A DNA stretch of 64,000 bases from JADJRH01 sp046351455 (lineage in GTDB: Bacteria > Myxococcota_A > Polyangia > Polyangiales > Polyangiaceae). The translations under genes were made by a program, and so were the position numbers. Under the pieces are notes generated by a model. That model ran no database searches. It was given only the letters and a program-made list of their open reading frames with translations, and was not told the DNA's origin. The stretch is taken from assembly GCA_046351455.1 (NCBI GenBank), contig JAXLYM010000003.1:434001-498000 (forward strand), in the 5' to 3' direction. Of the stretch, positions 1 to 8,010 are shown piece by piece. The first letter of the stretch is position 1. Every line of letters starts with the position of its first letter.

Positions 1-2
1 TC

Positions 3-230
3 CTCGTGGTGCTCCTCCAGCAGGGGCGCGGCGGTGGCATGGGCTCCGCGTTCGGCGGCGCGACCGCGCAGGTCTTCGGCGGCCGCGGCGCAGGCAACTT
101 CCTCACGCGCCTCACCGGCATCTGCGCGGCGATCTTCATGCTCACGAGCATCGGCCTCGCGTACCTGTCGTCCGCGGGTGACCGCGAGCTGAAGGCGTTC
201 GAGAAGTCGCAGACCCAGCAGCCGAAGTGA
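3..230 (+). CDS. secG: SecG, preprotein translocase subunit (5' truncated by window edge)
   Basis: SecG is the small accessory membrane subunit of the SecYEG channel. The visible part begins inside the gene: the reading frame is open to the window edge, so the true start lies upstream. It shows the family hallmark LLQQGRGGGMGSAFGG loop (a hydrophobic end followed by a Gly-rich segment), then an FGGRGAGNFLTRLT stretch and one clear membrane helix (ICAAIFMLTSIGLAYL), ending in a short charged tail. The visible 74 residues are shorter than a full SecG of roughly 100, as expected for a truncation. The stop overlaps the next start as GTGA at 227-230, suggesting translational coupling. Identity is confident from the loop plus helix; only the N-terminus is missing. 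Confidence 0.87.
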   Translation, partial: LVVLLQQGRGGGMGSAFGGATAQVFGGRGAGNFLTRLTGICAAIFMLTSIGLAYLSSAGDRELKAFEKSQTQQPK

Positions 231-1879
231 CGTCTCCGCCGGCTGCCCGAGAGGGCGGCTCGCCCGGAGACGCCTCCCCTCCCCCTCCAGACTCCCTCCA
301 GAACCGAACCGTCCTCGCGCTCGCGGCGCTCCGTGTCGCGACGTCGATCGCCGTGTTTGCGGCTGGATTCCGCGCGATCTCCGACGACGACTATTCGCGC
401 GTCGTGATCGCGCAGCAGTGGGCGGCGGCGCCGAAGCTGGATCCGAGCGGAACCAGCTGGTTGCCCTTCCCGTTCTGGCTGAACGGCGCGGCGATGGGGC
501 TCTTCGGTCGCGGCCTCGTGGTGGCGCAAGCGATCGCGGTGGCGCTCGGGATCGCGGCGACGCTGCTCGCGGCGAAGGCGGCGGGGATGGTCACGAAGGA
601 TCGCGGCGCGGCTTGGATCGCAGGCGTTTTCGTGACGCTGATGGGATGGTCCGCGTGGCTCGGCGTCGCGACGGTGCCGGAGCTGAACACGGCCGCGCTG
701 ACGTTGTTCGGCGCCGCGACGCTCTCCGTGACGTCCCCGCGCACGCGTCTGTTCGGAGCGCTCGCGCTCCTCGCGGCGACGCTCTCCCGGTACGAGCCAT
801 GGCCCGTCGCGATCGCGTTCGCCCTATGGAACGCGGCCGATGCAGCGCGGGGGTCAAACCATTCAGACGATGCCCACCCCCGGCCGCGCTATCGCGCGTC
901 CGCCCCTCCCAAAGCGTCTGCTTCGCAGCCGCTGGGAGGGGAGCCTTCGCACGTCACCGCAGCAGACACGTTGCGCACGCGGATCGTGATCGCGGTTGCG
1001 TCCATCGTCGCGCTCGCGGGCCCGGCAGCGTGGATCGCATGGAACCGGATCGCGCACGGCGATCCGTTTCACTTCGTGGCGCGCGTGACGGCGTACCGGA
1101 AGGCGCTCGGAGAAGCCTCGAACGAGAGCGTGATCGCGCGGCTCGTCGCGTACCCGGTCGCGCTCGCGAAGGAGATGCCCGAGGTCGTGGCGCCGTTCGT
1201 GGTGCTGCTTCTTCTCGCTATCTTGCCGCGGTTTCGGCGCGTGATCGTGGATCGGCTGCGCGCGGCGGCGCCTCTGCTCGTGCTCGCGACGGCGCAGATC
1301 GTGGCGCTCTCCGTGGCGCTCGTGAAGGACGGGGCGCCGACGCATCACCCGGAGCGCGCCGTGCTGTTTCCGGCCTTCGCGCTGGCGATCGTGATCGCGG
1401 GCGTCGCGGGCAGCGTCGTCTCGACCACGAAGGCCGGCCGCGGTGTGTGGATCGCGCGCGGGCTCGCGATCGCCTGCGCGCTCGGCCTCTTCGTTCGCGC
1501 GGCGGCGGCGCCGATCACGGATCCCTCGTGGTACGCGCACCGCGAGAGCGAGGTCGCCATGGGACGCGTCGTCGCGGAGGAGGCGCGCGCCGACGAGCGC
1601 GTGCTGATCGAGGTGACGGACTACGGTTACTTCGCGATCGAGGCGAGCAGCGGCCGGCCGGAGCGGTTCGACAAAAATCACGACCTGGATCCGCGCTGGG
1701 CGACGGCGGCCCCGACCTACGAATCCGAGGCGGCGTTCGTCCGCGATCTCCGGGCGCGCGGCTTCGCCTTCGTGATCGACGCGCCGGGCGACGGGGAGCG
1801 GAGCCGGTCCCGCTTCGAAGGGTCCCCGTCCCGCGCGACGGCCCGGCATCGCCTCTCCCGGGTCCCGAATACCCCGTGA
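227..1879 (+). CDS. Polytopic membrane protein, GT-C-like glycosyltransferase (ArnT/PMT type)
   Basis: A 550-residue protein with many hydrophobic helices and an early acidic loop (AISDDDYSRVV near residue 50), the arrangement seen in lipid-linked-sugar-dependent GT-C enzymes (dolichyl-phosphate mannosyltransferase/ArnT-like). By analogy it would transfer a sugar from a polyprenyl carrier on the outer face of the inner membrane; donor and acceptor cannot be read. The GTG start overlaps the secG stop by four bases. The C-terminal 120 residues are soluble. Oddity: about 24 residues from residue 216 (HPRPRYRASAPPKASASQ and on) are encoded by a reverse copy of a dispersed repeat (872-942), inserted in frame in a loop between membrane segments. 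A non-enzymatic GT-C-like membrane protein is the main alternative. Confidence 0.6.
   Translation: MTSPPAAREGGSPGDASPPPPDSLQNRTVLALAALRVATSIAVFAAGFRAISDDDYSRVVIAQQWAAAPKLDPSGTSWLPFPFWLNGAAMGLFGRGLVVAQAIAVALGIAATLLAAKAAGMVTKDRGAAWIAGVFVTLMGWSAWLGVATVPELNTAALTLFGAATLSVTSPRTRLFGALALLAATLSRYEPWPVAIAFALWNAADAARGSNHSDDAHPRPRYRASAPPKASASQPLGGEPSHVTAADTLRTRIVIAVASIVALAGPAAWIAWNRIAHGDPFHFVARVTAYRKALGEASNESVIARLVAYPVALAKEMPEVVAPFVVLLLLAILPRFRRVIVDRLRAAAPLLVLATAQIVALSVALVKDGAPTHHPERAVLFPAFALAIVIAGVAGSVVSTTKAGRGVWIARGLAIACALGLFVRAAAAPITDPSWYAHRESEVAMGRVVAEEARADERVLIEVTDYGYFAIEASSGRPERFDKNHDLDPRWATAAPTYESEAAFVRDLRARGFAFVIDAPGDGERSRSRFEGSPSRATARHRLSRVPNTP
872..942 (-). repeat. Dispersed palindromic element, copy A (inside a CDS)
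   Basis: Read on the minus strand this matches the element seen at 3003-3202, 15608-15725, 15929-16016 and 35480-35652: a CCCTCCC...GCGGCTGCGAAGCA hairpin arm with its GCTTTGGGAGGGG partner, then a short spacer, then CGGGGGTGGGC. It is the shortest copy, lacks the central GGACTCCG palindromes, and lies in frame inside the glycosyltransferase gene. Confidence 0.7.
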
Positions 1880-2119
1880 GGCCAGGCGACAGACTCCCTC
1901 TCACGCGCAGACACCGCACCTCATCGAGCCGCCGCAAAATTCGCGGGTTCCTCATTCATCCCTGAGGTGGACCCAAGGAAATCTCATTGGCGCGGGCTGC
2001 GTCGGGGCGCCTCAAAAAGAGGCAGCGTGCGACAGGGAGTCGTGGGGCGCGATTCCTCTGAGAAGGCCCTTGGAGGTGGCCGTCGAAGGCCCCTTGAGGT
2101 GATCTTCGGCGCGGCGCGA

Positions 2120-2938
2120 TCAGCGCGGGCCGCGGCGGGGGCCGGCCGGCTTCGGCGCGGGGGAGCGCTTCGCGGCGGGGGCGCCGGCGCGGCTGAACGG
2201 GCGGCGCTCGCGGGCCTCGGGCGTGCTGCGATCGCGGTTGTACGGGCGCTTCTCGGCCGGGCGCGCGCCCTTCTCGCGGTTGTACGGACGGTCGCTCCGC
2301 CGCGGCGTCTTCGCGCCTTCCCGCGGCGTCTTCGCGCCTTCGCGGGGCGACGCCTCGTCGCGGGACGACTTGTCCGGCACGACCTCGCCGCGGTTCGCGC
2401 CGCGGCGCACGGTGGTGACGCGCTTCGCGGGGGCCTTCTTCGCGGGCGCCGCGCGCTGCACCGGCGCGCGATCCTCGGGGACGCGCGGGTGCGGGTGCTT
2501 CGCCTTCGGCGCGTCGTCCTCGTCGAAATCGCCGTACTCGTCGTCCTCGTCGATCACGTCGCTGTCGTCGTCTTCGTCCGCGTCCGCGATCTTCGGCGCG
2601 GGGCGCGGCGGCGGCGCCTTCTTCGCGGGCTTCTTCGCGCCGGCCTTCGGCAGCTCGACGCGCGCGGCCTTCGGGTTGCGCTTGAAGAAGAGGATCGTGC
2701 GGCCGAGCACCTGCACCAGCTCGGCGCCGAGGGCCTTCGCGATCTCCACGCTCGCCTCGCCGCGATCGATCGGGCACTCGGGCTGGAGCTTGATCTTGAT
2801 CAGCTCGTGGCGCGTGATCGCCTCCCCGAGCTGCGCGACCACCGCCTCGGTGAGGCCGTTCTTGCCGATGAGCACCACCGGATCGAGGTGATGGCCGAGG
2901 GCGCGGAGGTGTCGAGTTTGCTGGCCGGTGAGAGGCAT
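2120..2938 (-). CDS. yhbY: YhbY/CRS1-family RNA-binding protein with long charged tail
   Basis: Residues 1-100 form a CRM (CRS1-YhbY) domain: MPLTGQQTRHLRALGHHLDP, then VVLIGKNGLTEAVV, which carries the family GxxG-type loop GKNG, and HELIKIKL. These proteins bind rRNA and associate with pre-50S particles. Bacterial YhbY is usually about 100 residues; this one is 272. The extra part is an acidic run (about 120-150, rich in D/E), then a basic Lys/Arg/Pro tail with short repeats (REGAKTP twice, RPYNR twice), so a polyampholytic, probably disordered extension. The ATG at 2938 was chosen because the motif starts there; an upstream in-frame start at 2980 adds 14 non-conserved residues. It stands alone on its strand. 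Confidence 0.85.
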   Translation of the reverse strand: MPLTGQQTRHLRALGHHLDPVVLIGKNGLTEAVVAQLGEAITRHELIKIKLQPECPIDRGEASVEIAKALGAELVQVLGRTILFFKRNPKAARVELPKAGAKKPAKKAPPPRPAPKIADADEDDDSDVIDEDDEYGDFDEDDAPKAKHPHPRVPEDRAPVQRAAPAKKAPAKRVTTVRRGANRGEVVPDKSSRDEASPREGAKTPREGAKTPRRSDRPYNREKGARPAEKRPYNRDRSTPEARERRPFSRAGAPAAKRSPAPKPAGPRRGPR

Positions 2939-3002
2939 GGATCGTCCGTAATCGAAGGCGGGCCCGCCCACAACGAGCACCGCTCATTCTTCGAACCCAA
3001 AG

Positions 3003-3202
3003 GTGGGCAGAGCACGCCCCCTCCCTGCGGCTGCGAAGCAGGCGCTTTGGGAGGGGCCGGCCGCGCGCAACGTCGAGGACGGAGTCCGATCCGCTACGGA
3101 CTCCGCTCCGAAGCGGAGCTCCGCCTCCGCGGACCGGACTCCGTCCTCCCAGTGGCAGCCTGCGCAGCGAAGCGAGCACGGACGGGGGGTGGGCACCCGT
3201 CC
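3003..3202 (+). repeat. Dispersed palindromic element, copy B (longest, reference copy)
   Basis: This copy fills the gap between yhbY and the chemoreceptor gene. It holds a CCCTCCCTGCGGCTGCGAAGC / GCTTTGGGAGGGGC hairpin, then CAACGTCGAGGACGGAGTCCG, nested inverted repeats built on GGACTCCG and CCGAAGCGG, then AAGCGAGCACGGACGGGGGGTGGGCACC. The order of the blocks is shared with the other copies. No ORF of its own and no transposase. Confidence 0.75.
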
Positions 3203-3221
3203 TTTGCACGCTCGCGGGGCT

Positions 3222-4466
3222 TCAATCGCAGCGCATTTGCGACAGGAAGCGGCTCATCTCGGACCGCAACGTCTCGCTGATGCGGGACAGCTCCGCGGCC
3301 GCGGTGAGGACCTCCTTCGCGGCGTTGCCCGTGTCGCTCGCGGAGGCGGCCAGCACGTCCATCCGGCCGGTCGCCGCGCCGGACGCTTCGGTCGCCGTGT
3401 CGACGGAGGCGCCGATCGCGCTCGTCGCAGACTGCTGGCGCTCCACCACGACCGCGATGCCGCGCACCACCGCGCTGCTCTTGCCGATCGTCGTCCCGAC
3501 GCCCCGCAGCGCGTCCACCGCGGAGCGCGTCGTGTGCTCCAAGCTGGCTGTTCGCTCGGCGATCTCGTCGGTGGCGCGGCTCGCTTGACCGGCCAGGGTC
3601 TTCACCTCCTGCGCGACGACCGCGAACCCCTTGCCCGCCTCGCCCGCGCGCGCGGCCTCGATCGCGGCGTTCAGCGCGAGGAGCTTCGTCTGCTCGGAGA
3701 TCTCGCGCACCACGCGCACGATGCCGCCGATGCTCCCGGCCGCGGTCGTCATCGCCGCCATCATGCGGTCCGCGTCGCCCACGCCGGAGACGGCCTGCGC
3801 CGTGATCTGCTGCGACGTGTCCATCTGCAGGCGGATCTCGTCGGTGGAGACGCGGAGGGCGTGCGCCTCTTCACGGACGTGCGCGACCGCGCGCGAGGCC
3901 TCGTCCGCGGCGCGTCGGCCCTCGTGCGCGGTGTCGCTCGCGCGGGCCGCGTTGCGCGACAGCTCCGTCGCGGAGGCCACGAGCTCGGTGGCGGCGCCTG
4001 CGAGGATCTGCGCGACGTTCGCGATGCTGCGCTCGAACTCTCCGGCGAGGCGAATGCGCTCGTCTTTGAGGGCCGCGAGCTCCTTCGCGCGGTCGCCCAT
4101 GCGCATGGTGGCGCCGTTGATGATCTGCGCGCCGCGGCGGAAGCTGCCGTGCAGACCGCGCTCGAGCACGCGGCGGTGGAAGCGATCCTTCGCCACCTGA
4201 TCGAGGCTCGCGGTGGACTCGCGGACGAACGCGTCGGTCTGATCGAGCAGGTGGTTCAGCTCGCGCGCGAACGCGGCGGCCTCGGGCGGCGCGTCTTGCA
4301 GGCCGAGCACGCGCGCCTCCATGTCGCCGGCCGCCGCGCGACGGCACACCTCGGTGGCCTGCTTCAGGAGCTCGTAGCAGTGGCTCCGCTGGTCGGCGTT
4401 GGGGCACTCGGCTTTCGGCGCGCGCGATTCGGTGTGGACGAGCTTGAGCTTGGCGGCGGTTCCCAT
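3222..4466 (-). CDS. Soluble methyl-accepting chemotaxis protein
   Basis: 414 residues with the conserved MCP signalling tip EISEQTKLLALNAAIEAARA followed by GEAGKGFAVVAQEVKTLA (about 239-277), the region that contacts CheA and CheW. No membrane segment or classical HAMP domain is visible, so it is cytoplasmic. The N-terminal 130 residues contain a Cys/His-bearing segment and a DRFHRRVLERGLHGSFRR stretch typical of PAS-linked receptors. The ATG at 4466 is the first in frame. The PAS gene ends 37 bases upstream on the same strand, so the two are probably cotranscribed and may act together as an aerotaxis receptor whose sensor and signalling halves are separate chains. No che genes are in the window. 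Confidence 0.88.
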   Translation of the reverse strand: MGTAAKLKLVHTESRAPKAECPNADQRSHCYELLKQATEVCRRAAAGDMEARVLGLQDAPPEAAAFARELNHLLDQTDAFVRESTASLDQVAKDRFHRRVLERGLHGSFRRGAQIINGATMRMGDRAKELAALKDERIRLAGEFERSIANVAQILAGAATELVASATELSRNAARASDTAHEGRRAADEASRAVAHVREEAHALRVSTDEIRLQMDTSQQITAQAVSGVGDADRMMAAMTTAAGSIGGIVRVVREISEQTKLLALNAAIEAARAGEAGKGFAVVAQEVKTLAGQASRATDEIAERTASLEHTTRSAVDALRGVGTTIGKSSAVVRGIAVVVERQQSATSAIGASVDTATEASGAATGRMDVLAASASDTGNAAKEVLTAAAELSRISETLRSEMSRFLSQMRCD

Positions 4467-4503
4467 GAAAGCGACCTCCCGGTGCGGTCGAAACAGCTTG
4501 TTT

Positions 4504-5025
4504 TCAGAGGGAGAAGACCCACTCGTCGTACGGCTTGCCGATCTCGCGGAGGCGCCGATCGAGCTCGCGGCGGCCCGCGGCGATGCACTCCTGGACGGCG
4601 GCGCCCTCGCCTTCGATCGCGCGCAGATCGCGGTAGAGGGCCTCGATCGCGGGCAGCGCGCGGCGGTCCGGCGAGCGGCGCATCGAGTGGAATCCGACGA
4701 CGCGACCCGACAGATCGAACGACGGCGTCACGTGCGCGAACACCCAGTAATGATCGCCGTCCGCGGCGAGGTTCTTCACGTACGCGAAGATCTCGGTGCC
4801 GGCGAGGATCGTCTCCCAGAGGAGGCTGAAGACGGTGCGCGGCATGTCCGGGTGGCGCACCATGCTGTGCGGCTGCCCCAGCGTCTCCGATTCGACGTAG
4901 CGCGAGACGCGGTAGAACACGTCGTTCGCGTAGGTGATCTTGCCGTGGGTGTCGGTCTTGGTGACGATGATCTCGTCCTCGCCGAACGTCCGTTCCCTAC
5001 CCGTAGGCACCGCAGGGTGTCTCAT
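4504..5025 (-). CDS. Aer-type PAS domain protein (FAD-binding class)
   Basis: 173 residues; residues 15-125 form a PAS domain strongly resembling that of the aerotaxis receptor Aer: IIVTKTDTHGKITYAND, GQPHSMVRHPDMPR, DGDHYWVFAHVTP. The RHPD block falls at residues 57-60, the same numbering as the FAD-contacting segment of E. coli Aer, and Trp70 is also in place. Known of the family: the PAS domain binds FAD and reports redox or energy state. The chain has no membrane anchor, HAMP or MCP domain; those functions seem supplied by the chemoreceptor encoded 37 bases downstream. The start is set at the ATG at 5025, because the 35 residues upstream in the ORF are unlike the family. Confidence 0.82.
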   Translation of the reverse strand: MRHPAVPTGRERTFGEDEIIVTKTDTHGKITYANDVFYRVSRYVESETLGQPHSMVRHPDMPRTVFSLLWETILAGTEIFAYVKNLAADGDHYWVFAHVTPSFDLSGRVVGFHSMRRSPDRRALPAIEALYRDLRAIEGEGAAVQECIAAGRRELDRRLREIGKPYDEWVFSL

Positions 5026-5339
5026 TGGGAGAACACACTGCAGTCGATATGCCACGGTCACGGCGCGACGAATCCCATCACGTCGACAGGGGTGTCGGCG
5101 GCGATAGAGGCTTGTTATCGCTGGATCCACGCCGTTTTTGCGGTGGGGAGGTGTGTGGAGATCGGCAGTCGGCGGCGGCGCGGAGACTCCCCAGCAAATC
5201 GAGATGGCGCTGCCGCCGTTGAAGTGGCTGGCTGTCGCAGTGGCGGTCTTTCGGGGGTGCGGTCGGGTGGAAGTGGCTGTTTGAGAGAAGGCCGAAGTCG
5301 CGCCGGGAGAAGGCCGCTATCGAACGAGGCCCGGGGGGA
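5026..5339. other. Intergenic region, no gene seen
   Basis: This 314-base gap holds the presumed promoter of the PAS/chemoreceptor pair (minus strand) and the 3' flank of nothing on the plus strand. It is visibly less GC-rich near 5110-5160 than the flanking genes. I see no ORF with plausible codon use and no clear hairpin with a T-run. Confidence 0.5.
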
Positions 5340-6059
5340 TCAGGCGGGAGGCGGCACCACGGGATTCGGGGGCACGACTGGTTGCTTGGGGGCGTTCGGA
5401 TTCGCCGTGTCAGATGCCTTGTCGGCGGTTTCTTCGGGGGAGAGCTTGGTGGGGCGGAAGAAGGAGTTGGCCTCTTCCTTGTCCTTGAGCAGCGCCAGCA
5501 GTTTGCCGTGAAGCTCCACGCGGAACTTGTCCAGATCCAGCTTGAACCGGAACATCTGCGAGCGTTGGAGCGCGAGCGCCGTATCGGCGGCGTCGGAGCC
5601 TGTCTTTGCGGTCTTCAGCTCTGCCTCCGAGCTCGTGATATCCGCCTCGTACGTGACGCGGATCGGGTGATTGGCCGGCAGCTTCCCGATCTCGCCGAGG
5701 ATGCGGGCGACCTCCTTGGATTCGGCGTCGAGCCCGAGCTTCGCCGTTTCGGAGGGGGAGAGCTTGCCGAACAGGGTCTGATAGAGCGCCTTGTCCTGAT
5801 TGCGCGTGACGCCGCCGGCCACGACGAGCACCTCATCGCGGGCCCGATCGCGCTTGTTCAGGAGCGCCGTAGCGAAGATCTCCTGATCCTCCGCGGCCTC
5901 CAGCGCGTCACGCTCGGTCTTGATCTCGCCCAGCTTGGCCTGGATCGAGGGCGCGAGCGCGAGGACATCCTGCCGTTTGTCCGACAGCGTCTGCGCCGCG
6001 AGATAAACGAAATCCCAACGAAAAGTCTCAATGCTGGCTTTCCCGCCGAATACCCGCAT
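5340..6059 (-). CDS. Hypothetical coiled-coil protein with Pro-rich tail
   Basis: 239 residues, not recognised. Most of the protein is predicted helical by its heptad-like Leu/Ala spacing and alternating charges (DVLALAPSIQAKLGEIKTERDALEAAEDQE and further along), consistent with a coiled coil. The C-terminus switches to a Pro/Asn-rich tail (KQPVVPPNPVVPPPA). There is no signal peptide or membrane helix, so a cytoplasmic location is likely. The ATG at 6059 is the only sensible start. It is divergent from the ECF sigma gene, with the hairpin array between them; no partner gene on its strand is close. Function unknown. Confidence 0.6.
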   Translation of the reverse strand: MRVFGGKASIETFRWDFVYLAAQTLSDKRQDVLALAPSIQAKLGEIKTERDALEAAEDQEIFATALLNKRDRARDEVLVVAGGVTRNQDKALYQTLFGKLSPSETAKLGLDAESKEVARILGEIGKLPANHPIRVTYEADITSSEAELKTAKTGSDAADTALALQRSQMFRFKLDLDKFRVELHGKLLALLKDKEEANSFFRPTKLSPEETADKASDTANPNAPKQPVVPPNPVVPPPA

Positions 6060-6300
6060 GGTCTGATTGTCGTCCCTTCCGCCGCGGTGATGTCTCCGTG
6101 GACAGCGCCACGGCTACGGCGAGACTACCGAGCGCCACCGGCCAATCGGGGAAGAAAAATCGCACCCTTCGGAAAATGAGTCGCACATGGAAGGACGGAT
6201 CGCGACATGGAGGGAAAGCAGCGCCACAGTGCGAATCGCCTCGCCGGGGATCGTGAAGACCGCCCAATTCCGCGAAAAGGGCCGTACCGGAGCGTTGGAC

Positions 6301-6583
6301 AAGGTCGGTCGCGTTGCGAGTGACCTTGCCTTTGGTGTTGGAGAGGGTCGGTCGCGCTCCGAGTGACCTTGTTGCGCGTATGGACAAGGTCGGTCGCGTT
6401 GCGAGTGACTTTGGCGGAGGTGTTAGAGAGGGCCGGTCGCGCTCCGAGTGACCTTGGCGGAGGTGTTGGACAGGGTCAGTCGCGTTGCGAGTGACCTTGC
6501 CTTTGGTGTTGGAGAGGCTCGGTCGCGCTCCGAGTGACCTTGTCTTCGAGGTTGGGGAGCCAGGTCGCGCTCCGAGTGACCTT
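6301..6583. repeat. Tandem array of seven imperfect-hairpin repeats
   Basis: Seven copies of a 27-base unit begin near 6301, 6344, 6386, 6429, 6472, 6515 and 6558, a 43-base period. The unit reads AAGGTCGGTCGCG, centre, CGAGTGACCTT and folds on itself (AAGGTC with GACCTT, TCGC with GCGA). The centres alternate between GTTGCG and CTCCG types in the first six copies, giving an 86-base higher-order period. Spacers are similar to each other (GTGTTGGAGAG or GGCGGAGGTGTT). The array lies between the divergent coiled-coil gene and the ECF sigma gene. Confidence 0.85.
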
Positions 6584-6705
6584 GTCGAACGATTTCGAGA
6601 GCCCTTCGACCCATCGGCGACTCTGCGCGGGCGTTGCCGGTCCTCGACCGGCGGGTGTACCGTCCTCGGGCGCTTCAAGCGGCATTCTTTTTCGAGGAGG
6701 GCGAA

Positions 6706-6720
6706 CGATTCATGGAAGGC
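6706..6720 (+). repeat. Short dispersed repeat CGATTCATGGAAGGC, copy 1
   Basis: The same 15 bases recur at 10728-10742 and 12694-12708, each followed about 20 bases later by a CGAAA-containing stretch. Here the ATG inside the repeat is also the proposed start of the sigma factor. Confidence 0.6.
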
Positions 6721-8010
6721 GTCGTCTCGGAATCCCGAAAGGCCGGCATGACCCCTCCTCTTCGCGAGGCCGGCGGGGATGACCGCGCTGCCGCGGAGAT
6801 CGCCTTCCCCGCCCTCTACGAGCGTTACTTGCCGCGCACGTTGCGGTGGCTGCGCCAGTTCGGCGTCGCCGCGCGACACCGCGAGGACGTCGCGCAGGAT
6901 GCGTGGATCCGCGTGATGCGGACGCTTGAACGTTACGAATCGTCGAGGCCCTTCGAGCCGTGGCTCATGACGATCACGTACCGCGCGGCGTGCGATCACC
7001 ATCGGCGCGCGGACATCCGGAGCGAGCGCCTCACAGACAGCGGAGAGGTGGAGCCACCTACGACCCCTGCCACGGAGGATTTCGTGATCGACGCCGCTCG
7101 AACCCTGGACCGCGTGCTCGCGCAGCTCTCGGAAGATCACCGCATCGTCTTGCTGATGGTGGACGGAGAAGAGATGGACGCGGCGGACGTCGCCGAAGCG
7201 CTCGGCATCCCCCTCAACACGGTCTACTCGCGCTTGAGCCGGGCGCGCTCGCAGTTCCAGAACGCGCTCGGACGGCTGCGCGCGGCAGAGCAAGCTCGGC
7301 TCGGGGCGGCGGTCGTGCTGCCGGCGTTCCTGCTCGACCTGCGCGCGCTGTTCGACGCGGGGCGCGACCTTCCTCCGGTGTCGGTCGGCACCGCTTCGCG
7401 CATCTGGGACGGCGTGCAGCACGGCCTCGACGCGCTCGACCACGACGGAGGCACGGATGGAGACGGCAACGGCACGAGCGACCCACACGGTGGCGACGAT
7501 GCCGGTGCGCCCGCAGCTCCTCCGCGCGCCCCGCGACCGAGCGTGACGCCTCCAGCCACTTCGACGCCTGCACGTCTCGGAGGCCTCGCACGCTGGTTCG
7601 GATCGCCGGTCGGCCTGGCGGCGACGATCGCGTTGAGCGGCCTCGGAGGTGGTGCCGTCGCGGCGTGGTGGATGCGCGGACACGAAGCGGGACCCCCAGC
7701 CATCGCGAGCGAGCAAGACGCACGCAGCGCACCGGCGATTTCGATCTCATCGAGCGCGACATCGGATCTGGGAGCGACGCTTCCACCGCGCGCAACGGCG
7801 TCGAGCACGGCGAACGCGACAGCGAACACGTACGACCCGCGCGAAGAGCTTTCGACGCTGGAGGCGGCTTACGCGCTGTACGCTGCCGGCAAGTGCAGCG
7901 ATGCACGCGCGAAGCTCGGCAACCGGAAGGGGCACGTGCACGCCAGCGACTACAGCGAGCTACGAAAGAAGATCGACGCATGCATCGCGAAGAACGGAGC
8001 CAAGCCGTGA
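6712..8010 (+). CDS. ECF sigma factor (sigma-70 family) with C-terminal membrane segment
   Basis: The first 190 residues are an ECF sigma factor: a region 2 helix set (FPALYERYLPRTLRWLRQF, then EDVAQDAWIRVMRTLERY and RPFEPWLMTITYRAACDHHRR) and region 4 (LAQLSEDHRIVLLMVDGEEM, DVAEALGIPLNTVYSRLSRAR). It should direct RNA polymerase to a specific promoter set. After region 4 come a linker, a Pro/Asp-rich stretch, one membrane helix (near PVGLAATIALSGLGGGAVAAWW) and a small C-terminal domain with a Cys (YALYAAGKCSDARAKLG). That tail may act as a built-in anchor or anti-sigma-like module. A GAGGAGG lies 11 bases before the ATG at 6712; ATG 6748 is an alternative, since 6712 falls in a dispersed repeat. 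The next gene is coupled by a GTGA overlap. Confidence 0.83.
   Translation: MEGVVSESRKAGMTPPLREAGGDDRAAAEIAFPALYERYLPRTLRWLRQFGVAARHREDVAQDAWIRVMRTLERYESSRPFEPWLMTITYRAACDHHRRADIRSERLTDSGEVEPPTTPATEDFVIDAARTLDRVLAQLSEDHRIVLLMVDGEEMDAADVAEALGIPLNTVYSRLSRARSQFQNALGRLRAAEQARLGAAVVLPAFLLDLRALFDAGRDLPPVSVGTASRIWDGVQHGLDALDHDGGTDGDGNGTSDPHGGDDAGAPAAPPRAPRPSVTPPATSTPARLGGLARWFGSPVGLAATIALSGLGGGAVAAWWMRGHEAGPPAIASEQDARSAPAISISSSATSDLGATLPPRATASSTANATANTYDPREELSTLEAAYALYAAGKCSDARAKLGNRKGHVHASDYSELRKKIDACIAKNGAKP

Noticed and set aside
2008..2022. GCCTCAAAAAGAGGC hairpin as a terminator
   Set aside because: The stem is only five bases with no T-run after it; it may be chance.
6301..6583. CRISPR array
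   Set aside because: The repeats are imperfect and alternate in type, the intervening sequences are similar to one another rather than unique spacers, and no cas genes are present.
6028..7716. Minus-strand ORF reading through the hairpin array
   Set aside because: Its repeated peptide comes from the array itself, and it opposes the ECF sigma gene.
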